A stretch of 61,365 nt of DNA from Tubiluchus corallicola (GCA_030141605.1 JAQGDQ010001120.1:1-61365), one strand, 5' to 3'. Numbered from the stretch's first letter, positions 44,651 to 55,335 are shown. Notes: generated by a model not told the origin, from the sequence alone. Numbers and translations: made by a program.

Positions 44651-44654
44651 TAAC

Positions 44655-45385
44655 GCTAGCGTGGTTACGCGAGCGAACGCAGTTTACTCCATTTACAGAG
44701 AAGTTTTACATAGCAAGTTAAGTTTCATCGCGTGCGCGTGGTTACGCAAGCGTACGCGCTTTTCTTCATTTACAGAGAAGTTTTGTATAGCAAGCCAAGT
44801 TTCGCTACGCACGCGTGGTTACACAAGCGTACGAACTTTTCTTCATTTACAGAGAAGTTTTGTATAGCAAGCTAAGTTTCACTACGCACGCGTGGTTACG
44901 CAAGCGAACGCAGTTTTCTCCATTTACAGAGAAGTTTTACTTAGCAAGTCAAATTTCACTACGCACGCGTGGTTACGCAAGCGTACGCAGTTTTCTCCAT
45001 TTACAGAGAACTTTTGTATAGCAAGCCAAGTTTCACTACGCGCGCGTGCTTACGCAAGCGAACGCGCTTTTCTCCATTTACAGAGAAGCTTTACCTAAGT
45101 GTTCAGTTGTCAGGAGACAAATGCGCTTGCTAAAACCGTGCAAAGTGACAGTCAGCATTGTGCCACGTTTCACACAACAGCAAGAATATTGGCAGTCAGT
45201 TACCCAGCAGCTAAGTTTCACCACGCGCGCGTGCTTACGCAAGCGTACGCACTTTTCTCCATTCACAGAAGTTTTACCTCTAAGTGTTCAGTTGTCAGGA
45301 GACAAATGCGCTTGCTAAAACCGTGCAAAGTGACAGTGAGCATTGTGCCACGTTTCACACAACAGCAAGAATATTGGCAAGGCGG
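44655..45385. repeat. 77-bp CG-rich array with 3'-splice-site-like motif
   Basis: About six units of ~77 bp, each with GTGGTTACGCAAGCGTACGC, then TTTTCTCCATTTACAGAGAA and TAGCAAG-CAAGTTTC. Then come two longer units of ~186 bp that add GTTCAGTTGTCAGGAGACAA. The units are unusually CG-rich for this window. TTTTCTCCATTTACAG|AG has the form of an acceptor site. Confidence 0.9.
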
Positions 45386-45596
45386 AAGACTTCAATAGAC
45401 CGCTTTGTGTCGCTCTAACCTTAATGTACCATTTAACTGTTTGTAATAACGTAAAGCAACAATAATGATATCAGCCATTTCTTGGTGCATGATGAGCAAA
45501 TGCGACCGCTTTTGTCTGCGGCGCACGCGAAACTCAGCTACATCAAAAGGTTGGCAATAATAAGAGAGTTTTGTGCTAATTTGTCATCTTTGTTAG
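45386..45596. other. Spacer, upstream flank of candidate exon
   Basis: No feature other than an acceptor-like ATCTTTGTTAG at its end. Confidence 0.4.
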
Positions 45597-45696
45597 CAAC
45601 AGTTGCCCTATGTACGCATGCTTAAGTGATGAGCTAGTGTCCTCTGATGAAGCCAGTGGATACGCTCGGTTGATTACATGCTTAGCAGACGCTCAG
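45597..45696 (+). CDS. Candidate small exon, plus strand
   Basis: It is bracketed by acceptor ATCTTTGTTAG and a strong donor GCTCAG|GTAAGA. One frame is open: NSCPMYACLSDELVSSDEAS, then GYARLITCLADAQ, with an internal ATG. In phase 0 it would join 48183, giving only VTPLQ and a stop, so the total peptide would be ~34 residues from the ATG. It could be a small peptide, the end of a longer gene, or a non-coding transcript. No similarity is recognised. Confidence 0.3.
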
Positions 45697-45749
45697 GTAA
45701 GAACTATAGCACCTTGGAGGCTGAAGAAACTTTAATTCTTGTTAAATGT

Positions 45750-47008
45750 TAATGAATTTAGGACAATGTTAAAAACGTTATGTAAATGATTGAATTTAGA
45801 TACAGGTAAATAATTGAATTTAGATACAGGTAAACGATTGAATTTAGATACAGGTAAGTGATTGAATTTAGATGCAGGTAAATGATTGAATTTAGATACA
45901 GGTAAACGATTGAATTTAGATACAGGTAAGTGATTGAATTTAGATGCAGGTAAATGATTGAATTTAGATACAGGTAAACGATTGAATTTAGATACAGGTA
46001 AGTGATTGAATTTAGATACAGGTAAGTGATTGAATTTAGATACAGGTAAGTGATTGAATTTAGATACAGGTAAGTGATTGAATTTAGATACAGGTAAATG
46101 ATTGAACTGAGATGCAGGTAAATGATTGAATTTAGTTACAGGTAAATGATTGAATTTAGATACAGGTAAATGATTGAATTTAGATACAGATAAATCATTG
46201 AATTTAGGTACAGGTAAATGATTGAATTTAGATACAGATAAATCATTGAATTTAGTTACAGGTAAATGATTGAATTTAGGTACAGGTAAATGATTGAATT
46301 TAGATACAGATAAATCATTGAATTTAGGTACAGGTAAATGATTGAATTTAGATACAGGTAAATGATTGAATTTAGATACAGATAAATCATTGAATTTAGG
46401 TACAGGTAAATGATTGAATTAAGATACAGGTAAATCATTGAATTTAGTTACAGGTAAATGATTGAATTTAGGTACAGGTAAATGATTGAATTTAGATACA
46501 GATAAATCATTGAATTTAGGTACAGGTAAATGATTGAATTTAGATACAGGTAAATGATTGAATTTAGATACAGGTAAATGATTGAATTTAGTTACAGGTA
46601 AATGATTGAATTAAGATACAGATAAATCATTGAATTTAGGTACAGGTAAATGATTGAATTTAGATACAGGTAAATCATTGAATTTAGATACAGGTAAACG
46701 ATTGAATTTAGATACAGGTAAATGATTGAATTTAGATACAGGTAAATGATTGAATTTAGATACAGGTAAATGATTGAATTTAGTTACAGGTAAATGATTG
46801 AATTTAGATACTGGTAAATGATTAAATTAAGATACAGGTAAGTGATTGAATTTAGATACAGGTAAGTGATTGAATTTAGATACAGGTAAGTGATTGAATT
46901 TAGATACAGGTAAATGATTGAATTTAGATACAGGTAAGTGATTGAATTTAGATACAGGTAAATGATTGAATTAAGATACAGATAAATGAATGAATTTAGA
47001 TACAGGTG
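45750..47008. repeat. 24-bp minisatellite carrying CAG|GTAAGT
   Basis: About 51 units of 24 bp, GATACAGGTAAATGATTG followed by AATTTA. Many units read ACAGGTAAGTGATTG, which contains the full consensus 5' splice site CAG|GTAAGT on the plus strand. It lies in the candidate intron 45697-48182, about 50-90 bp after that intron's own donor. Confidence 0.95.
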
Positions 47009-47151
47009 CTATTATTATCAGAATAATTGACTCTCATAGATTTTAAGCTGAAAATTAAATTTGAAAAAACTAAACACTAATCTTTTGGCAATGGAATAAA
47101 AAACAGAAATTCAAAAATTCACATAAAAATACAATATAATAGGAACGATTG

Positions 47152-48040
47152 TACGTCTCATCTCACACACGAGGTTATCTCGTATCTCTTATCTCACACA
47201 CGAGGTTATCTCGTATCTCTTATCTCACACACGAGGTTATCTCGTATCTCTTATCTCACACACGAGGTTATCTCGTATCTCTTATCTCACACACGAGGTT
47301 ATCTCGTATCTCTTATCTCACACACGAGGTTATCTCGTATCTCTTATCTCGCACACGAGGTTATCTCGTATCTCTTATCTCGCACACGTGGTTATCTCGT
47401 ATCTCGTATCTCTTATCTCACACACGAGGTTATCTCGTATCTCTTATCTCACACACGAGGTTATCTCGTATCTCTTATCTCACACACGAGGTTATCTCGT
47501 ATCTCTTCTCACACACGAGGTTATCTCGTATCTCTTATCTCGCACACGAGGTTATCTCGTATCTCTTATCTCACACACGAGGTTATCTCGTATCTCTTAT
47601 CTCGCACACGAGGTTATCTCGTATCTCTTATCTCACACACGAGGTTATCTCGTATCTCTTATCTCGCACACCAGGTTATCTCGTATCTCTTATCTCGCAC
47701 ACGAGGTTATCTCGTATCTCTTATCTGACACACGAGGTTATCTCGTATCTCTTATCTCACACACGAGGTTATCTCGTATCTCTTATCTCACACACGAGGT
47801 TATCTCGTATCTCTTATCTCACACACGAGGTTATCTCGTATCTCTTATCTCACACACGAGGTTATCTCGTATCTCTTATCTCACACACGAGGTTATCTCG
47901 TATCTCTTATCTCACACACGAGGTTATCTCGTATCTCTTATCTCCCACACGAGGTTATCTCGTATCTCTTACCTCACACACGGGGTTATCTCGTATCTCT
48001 TATCTCACACACGAGGTTATCTCGTATCTCTTATCTCACA
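47152..48040. repeat. 31-bp minisatellite
   Basis: About 28 units of 31 bp, GAGGTTATCTCGTATCTC then TTATCTCACACAC, very uniform. The unit is stop-free in all three plus frames, which creates 222- and 303-codon frames with no biological meaning. Confidence 0.97.
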
Positions 48041-48182
48041 TACAACACAAGGTTAACTGATATACAAGGTTAACACATCGAAGCAGAGAAAAAAGTGCCA
48101 CTCTCATGTTGACAACATTGTATTGTGAACACAAAATTAAACTGAGAAATTTAGTGAACAAAAGTTTTCTCTGTTTTTACAG

Positions 48183-48231
48183 GTGACTCCACTTCAATGA
48201 AATCTTCGATGCAAATCAACTCATTTTAGTG
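48183..48231 (+). CDS. Candidate second exon of the small transcript
   Basis: Acceptor CTCTGTTTTTACAG and donor TTTTAGTG|GTAAGTC. If joined to 45696 the frame ends at TGA 48198-48200. The donor after it suggests at least one more, non-coding, exon. Confidence 0.25.
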
Positions 48232-48344
48232 GTAAGTCAATTTATGCTATTCATATTAGATCTGTTACCAAGTGGTGTGAAAAAAATGACCTTTCCTTGA
48301 CGCAAACTTTTTCCTTTATACCACGATATCTACAGATTCAGAGA

Positions 48345-49012
48345 TGAGGCCAATCAATGGTTAACATTTAAATTTAACCAATCACAGCTTGTCTTACTTC
48401 CCATCGATACTTGCCACGACCTATGGTTAGCATTTAAATTTAACCAATCACAGCTTGTCTTACTTCCCATCGATACTTGCCACGATCTATGGTTAACATT
48501 TAAATTTAACCAATCACGGCTTGTCTTACTTCCCATCGATACTTGCCACGACCTATGGTTAACGTTTAAATTTAACCAATCAGAGCTTGTCTTACTTCCC
48601 ATCGATACTTGCCACGATCTATTGTTAACATTTAAATTTAACCAATCAGAGCTTGTCTTACTTCCCATCGATACTTGCCACGACTATGGTTAACATTTAA
48701 ATTTAACCAATCAGAGCTTGTCTTACTTCCCATCGATACTTGCCACGATCTATTGTTAACATTTAAATTTAACCAATCACAGCTCGTCTTACTTCCCATC
48801 GATACTTGCCACGACTATGGTTAACATTTAAATTTAACCAATCAGAGCTTGTCTTACTTCCCATCGATACTTGCCACGATCTATTGTTAACATTTAAATT
48901 TAACAAATCACAGCTCGTCTTACTTCCCATCGATACTTGCCACGACTATGGTTAACATTTAAATTTAACCAATCAGAGCTTGTCTTACTTCCCATCGATA
49001 CTTGCCACGATC
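48345..49012. repeat. ~65-bp minisatellite
   Basis: Ten units of 64-66 bp: CCACGATCTATGGTTAACAT, then TTAAATTTAACCAATCAGAG and CTTGTCTTACTTCCCATCGA. The minus strand of each unit reads GGGAAGTAAGACAAG, a weak donor-like motif. It is followed by a short (TTG)n-type run at 49028-49060. Confidence 0.94.
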
Positions 49013-49404
49013 TGATTAATCCCTTTATTGTTGTTGTTGCTGTTGCTGCTGTTGCTGTTGTTCTTCTTCTTATTATTATTGACATTTATACGTATATTAA
49101 ATTTGCATCAGCAGGCGCATGCGCACTTACGCTGATCCTGTAAGACATAAAATGATGCACAAAAGTAAAATTTCTAAAAGCAAGAACCTAAAATTGAAAA
49201 TCTCTCATTAAAAACCTCGTAATAAATGAATATATACTCCTTTATGGATTGCATTCAGTCCACTCACAGGGCTTAATCAGTTTAACCCTTTAAATAAGAC
49301 GTCTTTCATTGGATTGAATAACTTCCGGTTTTTTTCATTCAAAAATGAAGCGCCTCTAACGGACTTTACTGAAACACTGAGGTTAGTCTCTGATTAGGTC
49401 GTAG
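49013..49404. other. Spacer, nothing recognised
   Basis: After the TTG/CTG-rich run there is no recognisable feature. Confidence 0.4.
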
Positions 49405-49680
49405 CAAAGTATCCACACCTGCCATTGCAAATCCACAGAACACACGTTTTTGTACAGCTGGAGACAGGGTTGTAAGGAGACTGGAATCCAGCTTATTATC
49501 AGCGATAGTTCTCCAAGATGAGGCACTGGATCACCAGACGTCACCACACCTGCCATTACAAATTCACAGAACATACGTTTTTGTACAGCTCGAGACAGGG
49601 TTGTAAGGAGACTGGAATCCAGCTTATTATCAGCGATAGTTCTCCAAGATGAGGCACTGGATCACCAGACGTCACCAGAA
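49405..49680. repeat. Two-copy ~131-bp tandem duplication
   Basis: The block CACACCTGCCATT...GATCACCAGACGTCACCA occurs twice with about 5% differences. On the minus strand one frame reads IADNKLDSSLLTTLSPAVQK, then RVFCGFAMAG, which looks protein-like, but no splice structure is convincing. Confidence 0.8.
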
Positions 49681-50072
49681 GCGTTTTAGCCACGTCTGGA
49701 CGTACACTCACCGTCACTCAACGACAGACGAAGCTACCCAGAAGTTTTTCCAGTGGTCACCTATTTCCTTACATTCATCTTTTTCACTTTTAAGAAGCTT
49801 ATACCTTTACAGAAAAACTTTGACGAAGCTTCTATGTTTATCTACAGGCGGCTACATTAGAAACCTCCTCAAATGTTCATTATCAATAATGACTACAAAC
49901 AAATTCCCACTAGGCTGTAATTAATTTAGTTATAAAGTGCATCTATGATCATTATTTTATTAAAATTGAGTGATGGCAAGAATAAGTGAAACGTTTAACG
50001 TAAGTAATCAAATGATGAAAGATAAAAATACGGTAGCTAATTACAATTGTGATAGTACAATCATCAGCAATT
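49681..50072. other. Non-coding spacer, nothing recognised
   Basis: No array, transposon end or exon identified. Confidence 0.4.
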
Positions 50073-50922
50073 GTATAAACTGCAGTAGCAACATTGTCGT
50101 TGACACAACCACCATTATCATCAACAAGATCGTCGTCGTCATCATCATCACCATCACAATGGTCATCGTCGTCATCATCATCATCAGCATCATCACCATG
50201 GTCATCGTCGTCATCATCATCATCAGCATCATCACCATGGTCATCATCATCATCTTTATCATCACATCATCACCATGGCGATCATCATCATCATTGTCAT
50301 CATCATCTTTATCACCACAGTCATCATCATCATCATCATCATCATCAACAACATCGTCGTCGTCGTCATCATCACCATCATCATGGTCATCGTCGTCATC
50401 ATCATCATCAGCATCATCACCATGGTCATCGTCGTCATCATCATCATCAGCATCATCACCATGGTCATCATCATCATCTTTATCATCACATCATCACCAT
50501 GGCGATCATCATCATCATTGTCATCATCATCTTTATCACCACAGTCATCATCATCATCATCATCATCATCAACAACATCGTCGTCGTCGTCATCATCACC
50601 ATCATCATGGTCATCGTCGTCATCATCATCATCAGCATCATCACCATGGTCATCATCATCATCTTTATCATCACATCATCACCATGGCGATCATCATCAT
50701 CATTGTCATCATCATCTTTATCACCACAGTCATCATCATCACCATCACCATGGTCATCGTCGTCATCATCATCATCATTATCAGCATCATCACCACGGTC
50801 ATCATCATCATCTTTATCATCACCATGGTCATTATCATCATCATCAACATCCTCATCATCTTTATCACCACAGTCATCATCATCATCTTTATCACCACAG
50901 TCATCATCATCATCATCTTTAT
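50073..50922. repeat. (ATC)n-rich array, inverted relative of the 56.6-58.3 kb array
   Basis: It begins with AAACTGCAGTAGCAACATTG and TCGTTGACA..., the reverse complement of the block that closes each unit at 56591-58240. It continues as ATC/ATG trinucleotide repeats with a ~200-bp internal period (blocks with TTTATCATCACATCATCACC recur at about 50253, 50478 and 50666). The LINE tail abuts its right end. Confidence 0.9.
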
Positions 50923-53900
50923 CATAGACATAGACATAGACATAGAACATTTATTTTCTCCATTTGTTTGACATGACAAGTTTTTTTAAGTATTACTTAA
51001 TTATAGTAGTGGAGCAGGGCAGGGAAGGACCATAGGGTCATCTAGTCTCCTGCCCTGTCTAATAATTAAATTAGTATATTAAAAGTAAATGGTGAAACTG
51101 TGGATAACAAAATCAAATAGGAAAAAAATAATAATAATAAACAGTATAAATGAAAACAAAGTATAAATGAAAAACAGTATAAGTGAAAACAAAAAATAAT
51201 AAAGTTAGATGACACCAAAATCTAAACAAAACAATACAAGTAATTATGATTATTATATATATTTTCAAATAGGGGCCTTATTGACAGGGGATTTTGACTG
51301 TATGGAGAGATAAAATAAGTATCAAAAAAAAGTGTAATATAGAAAATTTAAGAGAAAAAGTAAGTATAAGAAAGAGCAACAATTACTTAGGAGATGAGAA
51401 GAAAAAAACACACTTGATAGCTTGCTTATTAGTTTTACAAGTTATGTATTACAGGTATATTCATTTAGTAAGAATTTTGTGTATTTTTTGGAAGCAGAAA
51501 ATAAGCTACCTTCAAAGGTATCTTTTGGCAACGAGTTCCATAATTTAACTCCTCGTGATTTTAAGCTATTGAAACCATGTCGGGTAAAAAATCCCTCCAC
51601 AAAATACTGTTCATTAGAAGCAGCTCTTGTGGAATAGGAATGTATATCAGAAACATTAGTGAAATATTCACTAAAAAGTTCGGGTAATAAACCAGCATTG
51701 AATTTATACATAAATTTGAACAACTCAAGATTGTAAATATCTCTTACTTTTAAAATTTTTAATTTTACGAACGATGGTGTAGCATGATCATATTTGCGAG
51801 CAAAAGTTATTAGTTTTACTATTTTGTTTTGTTGTGTCTGTATTAATTTTTGAGTTGATGCAAAAGCCGTACCCCATGTTAAGATGGAATATTGTAAATA
51901 AGGGAAAACTAGCGAATTATATAGAAGTTTCAGAATATATTGGTCAACGTAGTGCCTTACTTTTAAAATTATTCCAGTAATTCGACTTAATTTGTATGTT
52001 ATGTGTTTTATATGTGGTTCCCATGTTAATTTATTATCAATGAGTAGGCCCAAGTATTTGATGTTGTCTGTTTCTTCAATTTTGTGTTTGTTTATTATAA
52101 TATTAAATTTTGGATTATTAGCATTGTTAATTTGCTTATTGTTGATTATCATAAATTTGTTTTTTTTGTAGTTAATTGATAGCTGGTTTGCCCTCATCCA
52201 CAGGTCTATTTTTTTCATTTCGTCATTAACAGATTTTTGCAGATTATTTATATTGGAGTCAGACATGAACAAATTAGTGTCATCGGCAAATATTCGGGTT
52301 CGAAAGTTGCTGCATGTGGGAAGATCGTTAATATAAATTAAGAATAGAAGAGGTCCTAAATTAGAGCCTTGTGGCACTCCACACGATATGTGTTTATAGT
52401 CTGATGATACATTGTTAATAGATATGACTTGTTTTCTGTTAGTTAGATATGACTGAATTAGTTGCAAAGGTAGACCTCTGATGCCATAATGGTTTAATTT
52501 GGCTATTAGTATACTATGCTGTACGGTATCAAAAGCTTTTGATAAGTCTAAAAATATTCCGCAATTCAGTAATTTTTTGTCAGTGTCTAGAGAGATCGTG
52601 TCTATTAATTCGGATACAGCAAGGGCAGTTGAATAATTTTTTCTGAAACCAAACTGGTATTTACTTAGGATATTACTTTTCACAACAAACTGGTATAATC
52701 TCTTGTAAATTAGCCTCTCAAAAACTTTTGATACTGGTGATAAGAGAGATATTGGTCTGTAATTGCCAGGTTCATGTGGAGAGCCAGTTTTATATAAAGG
52801 AATAACTTTTGCTATTTTTAATATATTTGGAAAAGTTCCAGCATTAACCGATTTATTAAACAGTAATGTGAGTATTGGTGAAATAATTTGACTTGCAGAT
52901 TTAAAAAAAGATATTGGTATATTTTGTGGTCCTGGTGATTTGTTTGAATTAAGTGTGTTTAAAAGTGTGCATGTTTCATTTTCAGTAATAGGATTAATGA
53001 AAAAAGAATTTGGGTTAGGGTTTTTTAAAAAGTCAGTAAAATTAACGTTAGGTTTAGGTATTTTGGCAGCCATGTCAGGTCCTATATTTACAAAAAACTC
53101 ATTTAGTTTACTGGCAATATCATATGTATCTGTATAGTCCACATTATTTATTGTTAACTTACTTGGTGTTTGTCGTGTTTTTGGATCAGTTTTTATAATA
53201 CTGTTTATTGTTTCCCAAGTTTTTTTCATGTTATTCTTGTGTTTTTGCAATGTTTCAGTGTAATATTGTTTTTTTGATGATTCCTTGACATGATTTAATT
53301 TATTTGAGTAGGATTTGTAGTAGATTTGTTTGTATAAATTATTTGAGAGTTTGTGTGATTTGTAAAGACGTGATCTGGTTTTAAGACTATTTAAAATTCC
53401 TTTAGTGATCCATGGTTTTTGAAATGTAATAGTGTCTTTCCTAGACAGAGTTTGCAAAGGAAAATGATTATTAAACACATTGAAGAGTATTTCCTTAAAT
53501 TTGCTAAATCCCTCATTAGTTTCCAAGTCATTAAAATTTATTTTGGCTAATTCTAGCTGCAGGTTATTTAAAAAATTTTGTTCAGTTGAATTTTTAAAAT
53601 TTCTTGTGGTGATTTTGTTGGATTTCATTTTCAGTTTAGTATGCTTTATAATTGCAAATATAGGAAGATGGTCGGCTACTTGATAAAGCAAAATTCCAGG
53701 TGTTACGTGGTTGGTGAGGTCATTTGTATAAATATGATCAATGAGTGTATTAGTGTGATGAGTTATTCTTGTTGGTTTAGTTATAATTGGCACAAAATTA
53801 TTAGAGAATAACATGTTTGTATAATTTGTCACTGAGGTTTTGCTGTCACTATGTAGTAAGTTAATATTTATGTCACCGCATATATAGCAAAATTTGTTAG

Positions 53901-54357
53901 TTCTGTTAATTAAAGATAATTTGCTTTCTAGTTCTTCATGAAATTCTTCAAGGTTAGTATTTGGGTGCCTGTAGATGACTCCAAATAAAATGTTTTTGAT
54001 GTTGGGTGGAGTTTCTATTTCAATCCACATATTCTCCAGTTGCATACGGTTTGTGGAGCCATTTTTACAGTCTGAGTTGTGTATTTTGTATTTAGGCATT
54101 TCTGAAAAAATTACAGAGTTTCTGATATACAATCCCACACCACCTGCATTGGTTGTAGAATCGTCACGAATAAATTGATACCCAGGTAAGGGTGTGAGAA
54201 AAATATGATCTTTTTTTAAACGGGTTTCACTTAATGCTATAATGTCAGGAGGGTTTTGAAAGTGTAAAAGAACGTCTAACATACTAGTGTAATTTTTGTT
54301 TATACTACTGACATTAAAATGCACAAAAGTGAAATCCTTACTGGTATTTGCTAAGTC
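50923..54357 (-). mobile_element. CR1-type LINE with intact ORF2, in a GAT microsatellite
   Basis: The element runs from about 54357 (5' side) to a (TCTATG)4 tail at 50946-50923 on the minus strand. The 3' UTR contains GACTAGATGACCCTATGGTC inside a hairpin with CAGGGCAGG/CCTGCCCTG arms (51012-51058). This motif and short-repeat tail are the hallmarks of CR1 3' ends. Both flanks are GAT/ATC repeats, so it inserted into a trinucleotide array. No ORF1 is present, so it is 5'-truncated at or just before the endonuclease domain. Confidence 0.88.
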
Positions 54358-54501
54358 ATCTTCATCATCATCATCATCATCCTGATCATCATGGTCATCA
54401 TCATCATCATGATCACTGTCATCGCCATCGTCAACATCATTAATAGTGCAAGGTGAACATAAAAATGTGAGGAGTCCCTTGCACTCCAGCTCTTGCAACA
54501 T
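51442..54501 (-). CDS. LINE ORF2: endonuclease plus reverse transcriptase
   Basis: One uninterrupted frame of 1,019 codons. Residues ~1-49 come from the flanking GAT repeat (acidic DDVDDGDDSDHDDDDDHDD). Element-encoded protein starts near 50. APE-type endonuclease, ~55-270: VHFNVSSINKNY, IIALSETRL, GVIYRHPN, CYICGDININLL and LIDHIYTND (catalytic E, D/N and DH positions). The linker holds KPWITKGILNSLKTRSRLYK. Reverse transcriptase, ~520-800: VIPLYKTGSPHEPGNYRPIS, QFGFRKNYSTALAV, LDLSKAFDTVQH (first Asp), GVPQGSNLGPLLFLIYINDL, FADDTNLF (DD pair) and YLGLLIDNKLTWEPHI. The C terminus has LWNSLPKDTFEGSLFSASKK. All motifs expected for activity are present and there are no stops, so the element may be recent. 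It copies its RNA into DNA at nicked target sites. The real start codon may be missing. Confidence 0.92.
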   Translation of the reverse strand: MLQELECKGLLTFLCSPCTINDVDDGDDSDHDDDDDHDDQDDDDDDEDDLANTSKDFTFVHFNVSSINKNYTSMLDVLLHFQNPPDIIALSETRLKKDHIFLTPLPGYQFIRDDSTTNAGGVGLYIRNSVIFSEMPKYKIHNSDCKNGSTNRMQLENMWIEIETPPNIKNILFGVIYRHPNTNLEEFHEELESKLSLINRTNKFCYICGDININLLHSDSKTSVTNYTNMLFSNNFVPIITKPTRITHHTNTLIDHIYTNDLTNHVTPGILLYQVADHLPIFAIIKHTKLKMKSNKITTRNFKNSTEQNFLNNLQLELAKINFNDLETNEGFSKFKEILFNVFNNHFPLQTLSRKDTITFQKPWITKGILNSLKTRSRLYKSHKLSNNLYKQIYYKSYSNKLNHVKESSKKQYYTETLQKHKNNMKKTWETINSIIKTDPKTRQTPSKLTINNVDYTDTYDIASKLNEFFVNIGPDMAAKIPKPNVNFTDFLKNPNPNSFFINPITENETCTLLNTLNSNKSPGPQNIPISFFKSASQIISPILTLLFNKSVNAGTFPNILKIAKVIPLYKTGSPHEPGNYRPISLLSPVSKVFERLIYKRLYQFVVKSNILSKYQFGFRKNYSTALAVSELIDTISLDTDKKLLNCGIFLDLSKAFDTVQHSILIAKLNHYGIRGLPLQLIQSYLTNRKQVISINNVSSDYKHISCGVPQGSNLGPLLFLIYINDLPTCSNFRTRIFADDTNLFMSDSNINNLQKSVNDEMKKIDLWMRANQLSINYKKNKFMIINNKQINNANNPKFNIIINKHKIEETDNIKYLGLLIDNKLTWEPHIKHITYKLSRITGIILKVRHYVDQYILKLLYNSLVFPYLQYSILTWGTAFASTQKLIQTQQNKIVKLITFARKYDHATPSFVKLKILKVRDIYNLELFKFMYKFNAGLLPELFSEYFTNVSDIHSYSTRAASNEQYFVEGFFTRHGFNSLKSRGVKLWNSLPKDTFEGSLFSASKKYTKFLLNEYTCNT
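54358..54440. repeat. (ATC)n tract on the 5' side of the LINE
   Basis: TCATCATCATC repeats with interruptions. It is the same kind of sequence as at 50103-50922 on the other side of the element, which marks the pre-insertion microsatellite. Confidence 0.85.
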
Positions 54502-54570
54502 TCTGATAATTGTGCAATTTATTCAGCTTTATTCATGATAAAGTGGGTCTGAATCAACTATTTCTGAATT

Positions 54571-54750
54571 ACAAATCCAGTGTCTTGACTGCTAGGCTGC
54601 ATCAGCAGCACTTGTCAGTCCAGTGTCTTGACTGCTAGGCTGCATCAGCACACTTGTCAGTCCAGTGTCTTGACTGCTAGGCTGCATCAGCAACACTTGT
54701 CAGTCCAGTGTCTTGACTGCTAGGCTGCATCAGCAACACTTGTCAGTCGA
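54571..54750. repeat. ~43-bp tandem repeat, 4 copies
   Basis: Four units of CCAGTGTCTTGACTGCTAGG then CTGCATCAGCAACACTTGTC, nearly identical. Confidence 0.9.
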
Positions 54751-55335
54751 CTGTCAAAAAACGGGGCTTGTAAGTTCAATTTATAAAAGAGGTGCTTTGC
54801 TCAAATCTAGAGTCACACTTCCTCTTTTTCACTCAGTTTTCACAAAATTCAATAAGTGTAGGTATCCTAGCAACCTAAAATTACCATTACATATTCTCAG
54901 TGCAGACCCAGTATTAACAAACAATTAAAATACATACAATATGAATGGTGCATTATCATACAGTTAAGATTTGCAACCTTCCCTTCAACAAGCGCTCAAC
55001 TTACTCGCTAGCGAGGTGACAGACGAAGTGAAAAAATGAGAGGACGCCGAGGGAGAAGCCATGCTGAGAGATTGACGAATGAAGCCATAAGTTAAGGTGC
55101 GCCAGGGAATCCAAGGTAAATGAGATGAATGAAGCCAGGCCTAGAGTTGACGGATGGAGCTAGGCAACACTGGCATATCTAACAGATAAATGAAGCCTCT
55201 CGTAAGCAATTATCAAGCAATGTCAGCACAAATTAAGGATGCTCAATATCGTCGACTATAAGAATTTAATATTTGATGCCTTGCATGCAGCTTAGAGGCT
55301 TGGCTGTCTGCACTTCTAGCTGTTTAAACAACTGA
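54751..55335. other. Spacer, nothing recognised
   Basis: No supported gene. The phrase ATGAAGCC recurs several times (55078, 55128, 55190), which may be a decayed repeat. Confidence 0.4.

Noticed and set aside
47149-48060. 303-codon Leu/Ser/Tyr-rich frame
   Set aside because: The 31-bp unit has no stop in any plus frame, so long frames are unavoidable.
49120-49142. 7-nt minus-strand microexon
   Set aside because: TTACAG, GATCAGC, GTAAGT line up by motif only. So short an exon cannot be supported without RNA.
50041-50979. His/Ser/Met-rich or Asp-rich frames
   Set aside because: They are translations of ATC/GAT trinucleotide repeats in different frames.
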